A model generated the notes under the pieces. That model saw only the letters and a list, made by a program, of their open reading frames with translations. It was not told the origin of the DNA and made no database searches. This document shows, piece by piece, positions 1-9,501 of a DNA stretch of 64,000 nt; position 1 is the first letter of the stretch, and the number at the start of each line of letters is the position of its first letter. The translations under genes and the position numbers were made by a program. The DNA comes from an uncultured Eggerthella sp. (lineage in GTDB: Bacteria; Actinomycetota; Coriobacteriia; Coriobacteriales; Eggerthellaceae), in NCBI GenBank assembly GCA_900546175.1, contig URBX01000001.1, forward strand, positions 62,001 through 126,000, written 5' to 3'.

Positions 1-475
1 CAATTTCACCCTCAATTTCAGCACGAGGAACAAGTGCAGCAACTGAGTCAACAACAATGCAATCAATTGCACCACTACGAACAAGCATATCGCAGATCTC
101 CAATGCTTGTTCTCCAGTGTCTGGCTGGGAGATAAGCATCTCATCTACATCCACTCCCAATTTAGCGGCATAAACCGGATCTAGTGCATGCTCTGCGTCA
201 ATAAAGGCAACTATGCCACCTTGAGCTTGTGCTTCAGCAATAATGTGAAGTGCAATAGTGGTTTTACCAGAAGATTCAGGGCCGTATACTTCAATAATAC
301 GACCTTTTGGAACGCCACCAATTCCCAATGCGATATCTAAAGGAAGAGCTCCTGTTGGGATTGCTTCAACATGAAGATTAGAAGATTCTCCTAATTTCAT
401 GATTGAGCCTTTGCCAAACTTACGCTCAATCTGATCAGTAGTCATTTTTAAGGATTGCTCTTTGTCCTTGTTCAT
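1..475 (-). CDS. recA: Recombinase RecA (3' end beyond window)
   Basis: RecA forms the filament on single-stranded DNA that drives strand exchange and LexA self-cleavage. The first 158 residues are visible; the rest lies to the left of position 1. The reverse-strand translation shows the RecA core start, the Walker A motif GPESSGKT at residues 65-72, and the Walker B segment CIVVDSVAAL near residue 140. The ATG at 475-473 is preceded by AGGAG five to six bases upstream, which fixes the start. An SOS-type operator sits in the promoter directly upstream (513-541). It follows the pgsA-cinA fusion gene, as recA follows cinA in many Firmicutes. The family call is certain; only the truncation by the window edge is notable. 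Confidence 0.97.
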   Translation of the reverse strand, partial: MNKDKEQSLKMTTDQIERKFGKGSIMKLGESSNLHVEAIPTGALPLDIALGIGGVPKGRIIEVYGPESSGKTTIALHIIAEAQAQGGIVAFIDAEHALDPVYAAKLGVDVDEMLISQPDTGEQALEICDMLVRSGAIDCIVVDSVAALVPRAEIEGEI

Positions 476-512
476 TTTTTCTCCTAATTAAGGGTGTATT
501 TTGGACAAACTT

Positions 513-541
513 AGAATAAACGAACATCTGTTCGAAATCAA
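513..541 (-). promoter_or_regulatory. recA promoter with LexA (SOS) box in the spacer
   Basis: Reading the minus strand, TTGATT (541-536) and TATTCT (518-513) are 17 bases apart, a good sigma-70-type promoter. The spacer is almost filled by CGAACATCTGTTCG at 521-534, a perfect CGAAC-N4-GTTCG palindrome matching the LexA box of Gram-positive bacteria. A repressor bound there would block RNA polymerase, so recA is probably SOS-induced by DNA damage. Confidence 0.85.
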
Positions 542-616
542 TACTAAGTTTATAAATTAAAATAAAGATATTTCCTCAAATTTAGTTGAAAGTTATATTA
601 ATTAGAAATATTTAAA

Positions 617-1924
617 CTACTTTTTAAGAATCTCTTTTTTCATCAATGAGAACGCATGCAGGATAGTTTTTGTTCTATTCTCGGTACGATCAGTACCAAA
701 ATGGCAGACTTCAGCATACGAAGTATTTTCTGTAGAAACACCAAACCATACAGTTCCAACAGGTTTTTCAGGCGTTCCTCCTCCTGGACCAGCAACTCCC
801 GTAACCGAAAGTGCAATTGTTGAATTACAGAGCTTTCGAGAGCCTTCGGACATACTTAGAGCTACTTCAGAACTAACGGCACCGTATTTTTGAAGCTCAT
901 GAGAAGGAACCTTAAGTATCGACTCTTTAACAGTATTCGAATAACTTACTACCCCACCACAGACAACATCCGAACTACCTGGAACAGCCGTAAGAGCACC
1001 TGTGATTAACCCACCAGTACAACTTTCTGCGGTTGATAGGGTGATATTTTTTTCTTTTGCTAAGGAAATTACTTCGCAAGCAACTTGAATTACCTCATCA
1101 GTAAGTTCATGAACAGATAGATCATCTTGTTTATTTGCAAGGGATGCTATTTTTTTATCAGCTATATAAGATTCTGAATTGCCAAGTGATGCACTGCTCT
1201 TGTCATCGTTATTGTTATGAGAGATATCATTTTTTGTTATATAGAAATCATCGGAAGTATCGGAAGGTTTGAAGCCTAATACCTCTTTACATTTAAAAAG
1301 GTAATCAAGCATGGAGACAATGGTAAGAATTAAAGCAATTGCCATTACAAACCAAGACAAATAATAGAAAACAGTACCCAAAGAACCATGAATACTTAAT
1401 AACAATTCAGAGTCCATGATAATGAAAAGCAGAATTGCAATAATCTGAAATACGGTTTTAGCTTTACCATACCAACTTGCCGCAACAACAATTCCTTGTG
1501 AGGCAGCAACCATGCGCAAACCAGAAATAATAAATTCACGAACTAAAATAATAAGAGCAACCCATGATGGAAGAACTTGAAGTTCACAAAGTGCCAAAAG
1601 GGCTCCGGCTACCAGAATTTTATCTGCAAGCGGATCAATAAACTTACCGAAATCTGTTACTTCTCCCCTGCTTCTTGCAAGATAACCATCAAGAGCATCA
1701 GTAGCTGCAAGAACACTGAACAAAAGTCCCGCAATCCAGGGTTTGTACAACTCAGCTTCAGGCCAGAAAGAAAGCCACTGAGGCCATGGAGCAATAAGCA
1801 CCGCAACAAATACAGGCACCAACAGAATACGGACAATCGTAACAATGTTTGCCGGTGTCCAAATTGAAGACGTGGTAGTTTTTGAAGTGTGAGTAGATGA
1901 AGTGTTTGGGCTAGAATTAGACAC
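617..1924 (-). CDS. pgsA: PgsA-CinA fusion: phosphatidylglycerophosphate synthase plus NMN deamidase domain
   Basis: The N-terminal ~210 residues are a CDP-alcohol phosphatidyltransferase. The signature D-x2-DG-x2-AR-x8-G-x3-D-x3-D is intact around residues 75-100 within a multi-helix membrane domain. It would condense CDP-diacylglycerol with glycerol-3-phosphate. A polar Asn/Asp/Ser linker (~residues 225-275) leads to a ~160-residue CinA C-terminal domain with STAESCTGG and GVAGPGGG, the nicotinamide-nucleotide amidase (PncC) family. The GTG start overlaps the rimO stop by 8 bp, so translation is probably coupled. In Bacillus pgsA and cinA are neighbouring separate genes just before recA; here they share one reading frame. 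The CinA N-terminal molybdopterin-binding-like domain is absent. Both family calls are firm. Confidence 0.9.
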   Translation of the reverse strand: MSNSSPNTSSTHTSKTTTSSIWTPANIVTIVRILLVPVFVAVLIAPWPQWLSFWPEAELYKPWIAGLLFSVLAATDALDGYLARSRGEVTDFGKFIDPLADKILVAGALLALCELQVLPSWVALIILVREFIISGLRMVAASQGIVVAASWYGKAKTVFQIIAILLFIIMDSELLLSIHGSLGTVFYYLSWFVMAIALILTIVSMLDYLFKCKEVLGFKPSDTSDDFYITKNDISHNNNDDKSSASLGNSESYIADKKIASLANKQDDLSVHELTDEVIQVACEVISLAKEKNITLSTAESCTGGLITGALTAVPGSSDVVCGGVVSYSNTVKESILKVPSHELQKYGAVSSEVALSMSEGSRKLCNSTIALSVTGVAGPGGGTPEKPVGTVWFGVSTENTSYAEVCHFGTDRTENRTKTILHAFSLMKKEILKK

Positions 1925-3263
1925 GTGATGCCTCCATTACATACAGTAAGGTGTCATCAATTGTATAGGTTCCAAATTCGCCAATCGTTCCCTTATCAAG
2001 ATAGATAACTCCATCAACATCTGGAGCCTGTGCCTGACTTCTACCGTATAACTGACCGTCCTCTTCCTCACCAAGAATAAGCACTTTTACCTTAGTGCCA
2101 ATATGAGAGGCCATTTTTTGAGTCGAAATAGCATCAGCAAGATCCCTTAATTCTTGGAAACGCTCGTTTTTTGTTTCTTCATCAATTTGGTTAGGCATTT
2201 TTGCTGCTTTAGTGCCCTCTTCTTGCGAGTATGGAAAAATGCCAACATAATCAAACTCTGCTTCAGAAACAAAGTCACACAATTCTTCAAACTGCTCTTC
2301 GGTTTCTCCAGGATAACCCACAATAAGAGTTGTACGAAGAGTTACATCAGGAAGAACTGATCGTATTTGCGACAAGGAATCAAGAAATTCTTGTGTAGAA
2401 CCTGAGCGATTCATAGTTTTAAGCAATTCTGCATTGCTGTGCTGTAAGGGAATATCAAAGTAATTGCAGATATTGTCATAAGCAGCAAAAGTTGCCAGAA
2501 GCTCTTTACTAAGCCCTTCTGGTTGAAGATACATTACTCTAAACCAGATTTCTGGATAAGTTGACGCTAATTCTTCTAATAGCGAAGCAAGGGTATCTGG
2601 TTCATCGAAATCAGTTCCCCATAAACCAGAGTCTTGAGCAATTAACACAACCTCTTTAGCTCCCGTAGAAATAAGCGTATGAGCTTCCTTTAATACCTCT
2701 TCTCGCGAAAAGCTATGATATCTTCCTCGAATAAACGGGATGGTGCAATATGAGCAAAAACGACTGCAACCATCTGAAATCTTTAAATATGCGCTGGTGT
2801 TAGTAACTATTTCAGTTTGCCAAGTATTCTCAGCACCAATACTATTACAGCGGCTGCCCACTAAGCCTTTATCGCTATCACAAATTAAAGGAATGCTTTC
2901 AATAGCTAACAGTTCACAAACTGCCTCAACAATATTCTCTTCTTCTGCGCATGTCACAAACGCATCTGGTTCAGTAAGTTCTTCAGCAAGAGAGTCTCCA
3001 TATCGTGAAGGAAGACAACCAGTAACTACCAGTTTCATACTGCCTTCCACATGTGCTTGTTCTGAAGCAATATCGAAAATCACATCAAGAGATTCTTCAA
3101 TAGCAGATTGAATGAAGGAGCAGGTATTTATTACCACAACATCGCAAGGTTGATTGTTTCCTACAATACGAAAGCCTGCATGAGCAAGCTTTCGTTTCAT
3201 TTGTTCAGAATCAACTTCGTTTTTTGCGCATCCGAGGGTCACAAAAGAGACTCTACCAAGCAT
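1917..3263 (-). CDS. rimO: Ribosomal protein S12 methylthiotransferase RimO
   Basis: A radical-SAM enzyme that adds a methylthio group to a conserved aspartate of ribosomal protein S12. The 448 residues show the order expected: an N-terminal UPF0004 domain with three cysteines (LGCAKNEVDS near residue 13, NTCSF near 48, TGCLPSRY near 83), the radical-SAM triad in DGCSRFCSYC (~residues 165-175), and a C-terminal TRAM-like region. The DGCSRFCSYC context and overall match favour RimO over MiaB or MtaB; a separate MtaB lies at 19259-20452. The ATG start has a weak AGGA upstream. It lies 15 bp after yajQ and overlaps the pgsA-cinA start by 8 bp. Confidence 0.92.
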   Translation of the reverse strand: MLGRVSFVTLGCAKNEVDSEQMKRKLAHAGFRIVGNNQPCDVVVINTCSFIQSAIEESLDVIFDIASEQAHVEGSMKLVVTGCLPSRYGDSLAEELTEPDAFVTCAEEENIVEAVCELLAIESIPLICDSDKGLVGSRCNSIGAENTWQTEIVTNTSAYLKISDGCSRFCSYCTIPFIRGRYHSFSREEVLKEAHTLISTGAKEVVLIAQDSGLWGTDFDEPDTLASLLEELASTYPEIWFRVMYLQPEGLSKELLATFAAYDNICNYFDIPLQHSNAELLKTMNRSGSTQEFLDSLSQIRSVLPDVTLRTTLIVGYPGETEEQFEELCDFVSEAEFDYVGIFPYSQEEGTKAAKMPNQIDEETKNERFQELRDLADAISTQKMASHIGTKVKVLILGEEEDGQLYGRSQAQAPDVDGVIYLDKGTIGEFGTYTIDDTLLYVMEASRV

Positions 3264-3278
3264 AATTATTTCTTATCC

Positions 3279-3776
3279 TTATCGATAGTTTACGAACTGA
3301 AGAGGTTGTCCATAGTCCTGGCCCTTTAAGAAAGCAATTACTTCTTGAAGGGTATCAAGCTTAGGGCCAGAAACGCGAAGCTTGTCACCTTCAATAGTGA
3401 CTTTAACTTTAAGCTTTGTGCCTTTAATGTCCTTATTAATTTTGCTCGCGGTTTCTTTGTCAATGCCCTCAATAATGTTTGCAACCTGGCGAACATTACC
3501 GCCCGAAGAGGCCTGTGGAGCGCCCCATTTTACCGACGCCAAATCAACACCTCGTTTTACGAGTTTTGAGCCAATAATATCAATTACCTGCTTAGCAACA
3601 AAATCAGAAGGTGCTTCAACGGTAATAGTCTTTCCGCCTTTATCAAGAGAAATAGAAGAACCGGAATCTTTTAAATCGTATCGCTGAGTAAGCTCTTTTT
3701 TGGCTTGACCATAAGCATTGTCAATTTCTTGCATGTTTACCTGGGAGACTACATCAAAGCTTGAATCTTTTGCCAT
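3279..3776 (-). CDS. YajQ family nucleotide-binding protein
   Basis: A 165-residue YajQ/UPF0234 protein, starting with the typical AKDSSFDVVSQVNMQEIDNA and ending in GQPLQFVNYR. The family folds as two ferredoxin-like repeats and binds nucleic acids or, in Xanthomonas XC_3703, cyclic di-GMP. Its cellular role in actinobacteria is not settled. The start is well defined by AGGAGG five bases before the ATG. It lies between rodZ and rimO on the same strand. An 8-bp inverted repeat sits just upstream of the RBS. Full length for the family. Confidence 0.9.
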   Translation of the reverse strand: MAKDSSFDVVSQVNMQEIDNAYGQAKKELTQRYDLKDSGSSISLDKGGKTITVEAPSDFVAKQVIDIIGSKLVKRGVDLASVKWGAPQASSGGNVRQVANIIEGIDKETASKINKDIKGTKLKVKVTIEGDKLRVSGPKLDTLQEVIAFLKGQDYGQPLQFVNYR

Positions 3777-3796
3777 ATCTTCCTCCTATAACGTAC

Positions 3797-3823
3797 AGAG
3801 AGCAGATCGGTTATATGCTCTCT
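3797..3823. repeat. Inverted repeat between rodZ and yajQ
   Basis: AGAGAGCA (3797-3804) and TGCTCTCT (3816-3823) form a perfect 8-bp stem with an 11-base loop. It lies in the 70-bp gap between the rodZ stop and the yajQ start. In the minus-strand transcript no U-run follows, so a classical terminator is not supported. It may be an attenuating or stabilising hairpin. Confidence 0.5.
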
Positions 3824-3846
3824 AGGTTTTACTATACACAAATCAA

Positions 3847-5010
3847 CTACGAAGTTGCAGTTCCAGAAGCAGTAGTTTTTGAAGAAGAACTTGTTCCGGA
3901 AGCGGCGGTACTCGACGAATCATTTGCTGAAGAACTGCCTGATGAAGAGGTTGTTGATCCTTCAGCAGAATCAGAAGAAGCGCTCTGTTCAGGTTTAGGA
4001 ACCTCTGGATGAGCTTCATACCATGCGGCAAGAATATCGCTGAACTTCAAATTTAAGGTAGCAACACCACTACTGTTAGCGGTTAACGTTTGCTCTTCTC
4101 CATCAACTTTTACTACAACATTATTTGGATGAGAGGTAACAAACTTAATGGTGTCTGATGAACTATATGAACCGGTTGTACCACCAGCAACATCTTGAGC
4201 AACCTGAGCTTTTCCATCTACATAGATTTCAATATATGCACCAGCATCAGAAGTAACTTCATATTCCAAAGTAAAACTAGTTGGTGCAGGCTCTGTTTGT
4301 ACCTGTTCTGCAGTATTTGAGTTGGATTCTTCTAAGCCCGTAACAGGAATAGTGTTAGCTTCCTCTTGTTTTTTATTGCACGAAACAACGTTAAATACAA
4401 TAAAAACAATAAGAAGAAGCGCAAGAATTATGCCAATTAGAGGAAGCTTAGAACGTAGATCAAAACCGGTTGGCTGTGAATACATATTACCGTACTGCTG
4501 ATTTACGCTGGAACGTCGAGCAGCGCGCACATTTTGACGAGAATTTCCTTGCTGACGAGCAGCATTGATTTCACGCGCACGAACGGATCGAATTTCGTTC
4601 TCTTCTTCCATAGTGTATGTATCACGCGCTAAGGTTTTTTGACGAGCAACAGCATACTTATCGCGTGGCGGATTAGGTCCAACTGCACTAAATTGTGAGG
4701 TTGAGTGAGCGCTCGAACGACGGGTTGAGATTGTATTGTCAAAGTCCACACGCGTAGAAGCAACATCGGAAGCATATTGCTCATCAAGATACATGCGAGT
4801 AATTTCATCAGCATTAAGCTTAAGGTAGCGAGCATACGCATTAACCATATTCCGCGCATAACCGCGTGGTGGCATACGAGAAAAATCACTCTCTTCAATA
4901 GCTCTCAAAATGTCGGGACGTATACGTAAGTCCCGGGCAACATTAGTTAATTCTAGTCCATTGCGAATTCGTGCCTCTTTAAGAAGGCTGCCAAAGCTAA
5001 TGTAATTCAC
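3847..5010 (-). CDS. rodZ: RodZ-like helix-turn-helix membrane protein
   Basis: The protein has the RodZ layout: an N-terminal HTH_25 domain (residues ~5-75, KEARIRNGLELTNVARDLRI...), a basic cytoplasmic linker, one transmembrane segment at about 190-212 (LPLIGIILALLLIVFIVFNV), and an extracytoplasmic DUF4115-like domain (~245-330). It ends in a ~50-residue Ser/Thr/Ala-rich low-complexity tail. RodZ links MreB to the cell wall in rods; in actinobacteria without MreB its function is unclear. It begins 12 bp after ftsK on the same strand. A B. subtilis orthologue (YmfM) occupies the same position near pgsA. An opposite-strand open frame at 3761-4012 is only the complement of the Ser-rich tail. 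Confidence 0.82.
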   Translation of the reverse strand: MNYISFGSLLKEARIRNGLELTNVARDLRIRPDILRAIEESDFSRMPPRGYARNMVNAYARYLKLNADEITRMYLDEQYASDVASTRVDFDNTISTRRSSAHSTSQFSAVGPNPPRDKYAVARQKTLARDTYTMEEENEIRSVRAREINAARQQGNSRQNVRAARRSSVNQQYGNMYSQPTGFDLRSKLPLIGIILALLLIVFIVFNVVSCNKKQEEANTIPVTGLEESNSNTAEQVQTEPAPTSFTLEYEVTSDAGAYIEIYVDGKAQVAQDVAGGTTGSYSSSDTIKFVTSHPNNVVVKVDGEEQTLTANSSGVATLNLKFSDILAAWYEAHPEVPKPEQSASSDSAEGSTTSSSGSSSANDSSSTAASGTSSSSKTTASGTATS

Positions 5011-5022
5011 GTTCTATCCCTA

Positions 5023-7548
5023 TTAATCATGCGCCTCAAAGGCTTTAATTGTTTCCAGTTCCATGCTATCAACTAAGACTTCACGGGGTTTTGAACCATT
5101 TGGAGGTCCAACAATGCCCTTTTCTTCAAGCATGTCCATAATACGGCCAGCTCTAGAATACCCTACGCTCAATCTTCTTTGTAGGTTTGAGGTTGAACCC
5201 ATACCAGAAGAGCACACAATCTCCGCAGCATCCCATAAAAGCGGATCATCTGCAGTAACACATCCCCCAGAACCATCAGGAGCACTGTCCCCAATGGTTA
5301 TTATGTTGGTTTTCAGAATATCAGTATGATATTCAGGTTCACCTTGTTCCTTTAAGTGCTCAACAACTTCCTCAATCTCGTCATCTGAAACATAACAACC
5401 TTGGATACGTTGTGGTTTAGCAAGTTCAGGTTTCGAAAGAAGAAGATCACCGTTACCAATAAGATGCTCAGCACCCGTTGCATCAAGAATAACACGTGAA
5501 TCAGTACCAGACGCAACGCTCAAGGCAATTCTACTGGTAATATTGGCCTTGATTAAGCCCGTGACAACATTAGCGGAAGGTCGTTGGGTAGCAATAATTA
5601 AGTGAATACCTGCTGCACGTGCCAATTGAGCTAATCGTGCAATTGAAAATTCAACTTCTTTGCCAACATTCATCATAAGGTCTGCAAGCTCGTCGATGAT
5701 GATAACGATGTAAGGAATTTGTTCAATAAGTTCAACTTCGGAATCTTGCTCGTGAGCAATTTTAGATTCTTGAGCTTTCGCATTATATTGACCAATATTG
5801 CGTGCACCTACCTGCGCGAATTCTTTAAGACGACGCTCCATTTCAGCTACCGCCCAAGAAAGAGCGCTTGCAGCTTCTTTACATTCGGTAACTACCGGAA
5901 CATACAAATGAGGAATGTCATTATAAGGAGTGAATTCAACGCGTTTTGGGTCAATCATAATCATGCGCACTTCAGCTGGAGTAGAACGCATCAAAATAGA
6001 CATGATCATTGAGTTGATTTCAACTGATTTACCTGAACCAGTAGTACCACCAATTAGCAAATGAGGCATTTTTGAAAGATCGTCAGTAATGCAATTACCC
6101 TCAACGTCTTTACCAATTGCAACTTGCAGAGGGCCTTCTTTTGCTGTTTTAAGCACGTCTCCTAATAAAACGGTTTGCCTTGTTTTATTAGGAACTTCAA
6201 TACCAACATAGTTGGTACCAGGAATTGGAGCAAAAATACGTACACCAGGAGAAGCGAGCGCAAGCGCAATATCATCAGAAAGGTTTGAGATTTTGCTTAC
6301 TCTTACGCCTGAAGGTAAATCAACCTTAAAGAGAGTAACCGTAGGGCCTGCTACCCAACCAACAACTTCAGCAAAAACACCAAAATCAGCTAAGGTTTGT
6401 TGAAGCAACATGCCAGTGGAAGCAAGAACCTCATCGCTTTCTTTAGATTTTGAAGAGGAAACAGAAGTGGATAAGATATCCATAGAAGGTAAAACAAATC
6501 CTTCTTGAGGAGTAGGAGCAGCGTTTTGTGGTTTTTGTCTCTTCGCTCGCTTAGGTGCACTCTTTTGTTTTGTTTGAAGTGAAGCTTCTTTTGTTGGAAG
6601 AGTGCGCGTAAGAGCCGACGCGCTCCCCGTTATATTTTCTTCATCCAAAGAAGGAAGAATAATGGTTTTATCTGGAGCAAGCTGTTTCTTAGGCAAAGTA
6701 CGCGTTACTTGAGCAGCTGGATTGCTTAATTCTGAAGCATTTGCCAAACGAGTAGTTTTTGCTTGTGCAAGAGCGGGATCAATTGGCTGAAAAATGTCAT
6801 TTTCGGCCAAAGTTTGGTTAACATCCCTCCCTACTCGCTTTCTTGCTAAATTATCTTCAGCTACAGAGCCTCCTCGTTTTATACGTGCAAAAGGAGCATA
6901 CGACGAAAAATCCATGCTCTCTGATTCCTTTTGAACCCGTGCCAGACGCATCTTTTCAATTAATGCAGAAATGGAAAAACCAATAATTACGATACCAATT
7001 ACGATAACACCAATACAGATAATGACAGAAACTATCATTCCGAAAAGGTTTAAAAAGACCCACCCAAATGCAGCACCAATTAAACCGCCTTTTGAAACAA
7101 CCATTTGTTCGGCAAATAGAATATTAGGATTCTGCTCAGCGCCAATGGAAGTTAGTGAGAGAAGTGTTAACACTGCGGTAAAAATAAGGGCAAAACCTAT
7201 AGCACTTCTTGCGGGAACCCGTTGTTTTTCAAAACGAATAAGAAAAAGAACAGAGAGAATCAACAAGATAACTGGAAGGATATATACGCCTAAACCAAGC
7301 GCATGGCGAAGGCCAATATTAAGCGCACCGGTGATAAAACCAGAAGAACCCATAAAAGCAGTTACGAAAAGCGCAATAGCAAGAACCGCCATAACAACCG
7401 CACCAATATCACGCTTAGTGCGGTTGTCTAAAAGAGGTTGAGTTTGAGGTTGCTTTTTTTCTGCGTAAGTAGGTTTGGCACCAGATTTATTGGTGCTTTT
7501 GCTTGCAACCTTCTTAGTAGTCTTTTTAGGAGTACCTTTTGCTTTCAT
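5023..7548 (-). CDS. ftsK: FtsK/SpoIIIE DNA translocase
   Basis: A membrane-anchored hexameric motor that pumps chromosomal DNA through the division septum. The 841 residues comprise a Lys-rich N-terminus, four to five transmembrane helices between ~45 and 205, a polar linker (~205-370), the alpha/beta motor with Walker A GGTTGSGKS (~residue 505) and Walker B VIIIDELADLMM, and a C-terminal winged-helix gamma domain (ADDPLLWDAAEIV...) that reads KOPS-type sequences. The ATG is preceded by AAGGAAA. It lies 74 bp downstream of RNase J and 12 bp upstream of rodZ. Length is normal for the SpoIIIE/FtsK family. Confidence 0.95.
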   Translation of the reverse strand: MKAKGTPKKTTKKVASKSTNKSGAKPTYAEKKQPQTQPLLDNRTKRDIGAVVMAVLAIALFVTAFMGSSGFITGALNIGLRHALGLGVYILPVILLILSVLFLIRFEKQRVPARSAIGFALIFTAVLTLLSLTSIGAEQNPNILFAEQMVVSKGGLIGAAFGWVFLNLFGMIVSVIICIGVIVIGIVIIGFSISALIEKMRLARVQKESESMDFSSYAPFARIKRGGSVAEDNLARKRVGRDVNQTLAENDIFQPIDPALAQAKTTRLANASELSNPAAQVTRTLPKKQLAPDKTIILPSLDEENITGSASALTRTLPTKEASLQTKQKSAPKRAKRQKPQNAAPTPQEGFVLPSMDILSTSVSSSKSKESDEVLASTGMLLQQTLADFGVFAEVVGWVAGPTVTLFKVDLPSGVRVSKISNLSDDIALALASPGVRIFAPIPGTNYVGIEVPNKTRQTVLLGDVLKTAKEGPLQVAIGKDVEGNCITDDLSKMPHLLIGGTTGSGKSVEINSMIMSILMRSTPAEVRMIMIDPKRVEFTPYNDIPHLYVPVVTECKEAASALSWAVAEMERRLKEFAQVGARNIGQYNAKAQESKIAHEQDSEVELIEQIPYIVIIIDELADLMMNVGKEVEFSIARLAQLARAAGIHLIIATQRPSANVVTGLIKANITSRIALSVASGTDSRVILDATGAEHLIGNGDLLLSKPELAKPQRIQGCYVSDDEIEEVVEHLKEQGEPEYHTDILKTNIITIGDSAPDGSGGCVTADDPLLWDAAEIVCSSGMGSTSNLQRRLSVGYSRAGRIMDMLEEKGIVGPPNGSKPREVLVDSMELETIKAFEAHD

Positions 7549-7622
7549 TTACCGTGTTTCCTTGTAGTGTGTTTGCCGTGCAGGTAAGGATTGGATAATT
7601 ATAAAGGACTAATTCCTCAAAA

Positions 7623-9482
7623 CTAAATATGCAAAATATTTACCACAACCATTGGTCGTTGATTAGTTCTTTCCCAGAGAATTGAAAGAAGGGCGCTTCT
7701 TACACTCTTCTTTAGTTCTTTCTCATCGGTAGTACGCTCAAGAGCACGTCGAAGAGCACTGCTGATAGAACCAGTTGCCACCATAAGCAAATCTTGGTCG
7801 TCTCCGCCTGGCATGCCACGGACTTCTAAAAGAATGTCGCTCATCAAGCGGCCCTTCTTAGAAAGAGCGAAGGAGACAATTGCAATACCCTGACCACTTA
7901 AAATGGTTCTATCTCTCAATACTTCCTTCGAAGTATCGCCTACGCTCAAGCCATCAACAAGAACAACACCGCTCTGGACTGAATCTCCACGTGTAACCCC
8001 TTGATGTGTAAGCTCAAGCGTTTCGCCATTATCGCAAATAAAAATATTCTCAGGATCTACTCCCGTAGCTTCAGCTAAGCGCGCGTGTGCACGCAAGTGA
8101 GTAGCTTCGCCATGAACCGGCATAAAAGCTTTAGGTCCCACAATAGAAAGAACAAGCTTTAACTCCTCTGCGCCTGCATGACCTGAAACATGCACGCGAG
8201 CACGTGATTTGTCGTATACGTCAGCACCAATTTTTGCTAAGGAATTAATAACACGCGTAACTGCCTTTTCATTTCCTGGAACAGGAGTAGCTGAAACAAT
8301 TACTGTGTCCCCTTCTTCAATGGAAATGGTTTTATGATTTCCATTCGCAATACGCGCAAGAGCGGAAAGAGGTTCACCTTGAGAGCCAGTACACATAACA
8401 ACGTATGAATCGGATGGCATACCTTTAATATCATAAGCATCAATTATGTCGTGGTCTGAAATGTCTAAGTATCCTAACCTGCGCGCAATATCGGTGTTTT
8501 GGACCATTGAACGACCCGTAACCGCAACCTTTCTTCCGTTGCGTACTGCCGCATCACATATTTGCTGCATACGATGAATATGAGATGCAAAAGAAGCAAC
8601 AATTACAGCACCTTTCGCGTTAGAAATGATACTATCAAGTGTTTTTCCAACCTCAGCTTCTGACGGAGTAAAGTTTGGATTTGTTGCGTTTGTGGAGTCG
8701 GACATCATAAGGTCAACACCAATTTTGCCAAAGCGAGCTAAAGCTTCGAAATCAGTATGGACACCATCAATTGGAGACTGATCAAGCTTGAAGTCGCCAG
8801 TATGTAATACGTTTCCTGCTGGAGATTGGAAGAAAACGCCTACTGACCCTGGAATTGAATGATTTACTGAAAAGAATTCAGCCTTGATAGAACCAAATTT
8901 TACGGTATCACCAGGTTTAATCTCAATTAGCTTTGCGTTTTTAACCCGATGCTCTTCAAGCTTACCCTCAATAAGACCAAGGGTGATTTTCGTACCATAA
9001 ATAGGAACATCAATTTCAAGATCTTTTAAAAGATAAGGAAGTGTACCGGTATGATCCTCATGGCCATGAGTGATAATAATGCCACGAAGTTTCTCTACAT
9101 TTTCAAGAATATAGGTGTAATCAGGCAAAATAAGATCAACGCCAGGATGATCATCATCAGGGAACATAAGTCCTGCATCGTCAAGGACAATGTCGTCACC
9201 GCATTCAAAGCAGGTCATGTTCTTGCCAATAGCATCTAAGCCACCAAGTGGAATTATCTTTAAGAGAGCATTCTTATTGCCAATGGTTCTTTTTTTACGA
9301 GAGGTATTCTTTTTCTTCTTAGAAGAGTTTTGGGTGTCTCCTGTTTTAGAAAGCTTTGGCGTTTCTCTCTTCTCAAGATGAACATGCTTAATGTATTGGG
9401 TTCTATTCCTATTACGATTAGAGGATTTCTTAGAATTATCCGTTTTATTTTCTTGTTTTACTTCGTTTTTTGATTGTGCCAT
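7623..9482 (-). CDS. rnj: Ribonuclease J
   Basis: A metallo-beta-lactamase/beta-CASP ribonuclease with 5'-3' exo- and endonuclease activity in mRNA decay and rRNA maturation. After a basic ~65-residue N-terminal extension (many Lys, Arg, Asn), the core begins at KIIPLGGLDAIGKNM. The zinc motif HGHEDHTG lies near residue 140, with the further ligands in HTGDFK and the beta-CASP motif C in VSGHAGAEE and MPVHGE. The ATG has AAAGGAAAT upstream. Only one RNase J gene is in the window. It sits between dapA and ftsK, the position of the Bacillus rnjB gene. Confidence 0.94.
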   Translation of the reverse strand: MAQSKNEVKQENKTDNSKKSSNRNRNRTQYIKHVHLEKRETPKLSKTGDTQNSSKKKKNTSRKKRTIGNKNALLKIIPLGGLDAIGKNMTCFECGDDIVLDDAGLMFPDDDHPGVDLILPDYTYILENVEKLRGIIITHGHEDHTGTLPYLLKDLEIDVPIYGTKITLGLIEGKLEEHRVKNAKLIEIKPGDTVKFGSIKAEFFSVNHSIPGSVGVFFQSPAGNVLHTGDFKLDQSPIDGVHTDFEALARFGKIGVDLMMSDSTNATNPNFTPSEAEVGKTLDSIISNAKGAVIVASFASHIHRMQQICDAAVRNGRKVAVTGRSMVQNTDIARRLGYLDISDHDIIDAYDIKGMPSDSYVVMCTGSQGEPLSALARIANGNHKTISIEEGDTVIVSATPVPGNEKAVTRVINSLAKIGADVYDKSRARVHVSGHAGAEELKLVLSIVGPKAFMPVHGEATHLRAHARLAEATGVDPENIFICDNGETLELTHQGVTRGDSVQSGVVLVDGLSVGDTSKEVLRDRTILSGQGIAIVSFALSKKGRLMSDILLEVRGMPGGDDQDLLMVATGSISSALRRALERTTDEKELKKSVRSALLSILWERTNQRPMVVVNILHI

Positions 9483-9501
9483 TAATTTCCTTTTTACACG
9501 G

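Noticed and set aside
3761..4012. Plus-strand frame rich in Glu/Val
   Set aside because: Complement of the Ser/Thr/Ala-rich tail of rodZ; no family match and no RBS.
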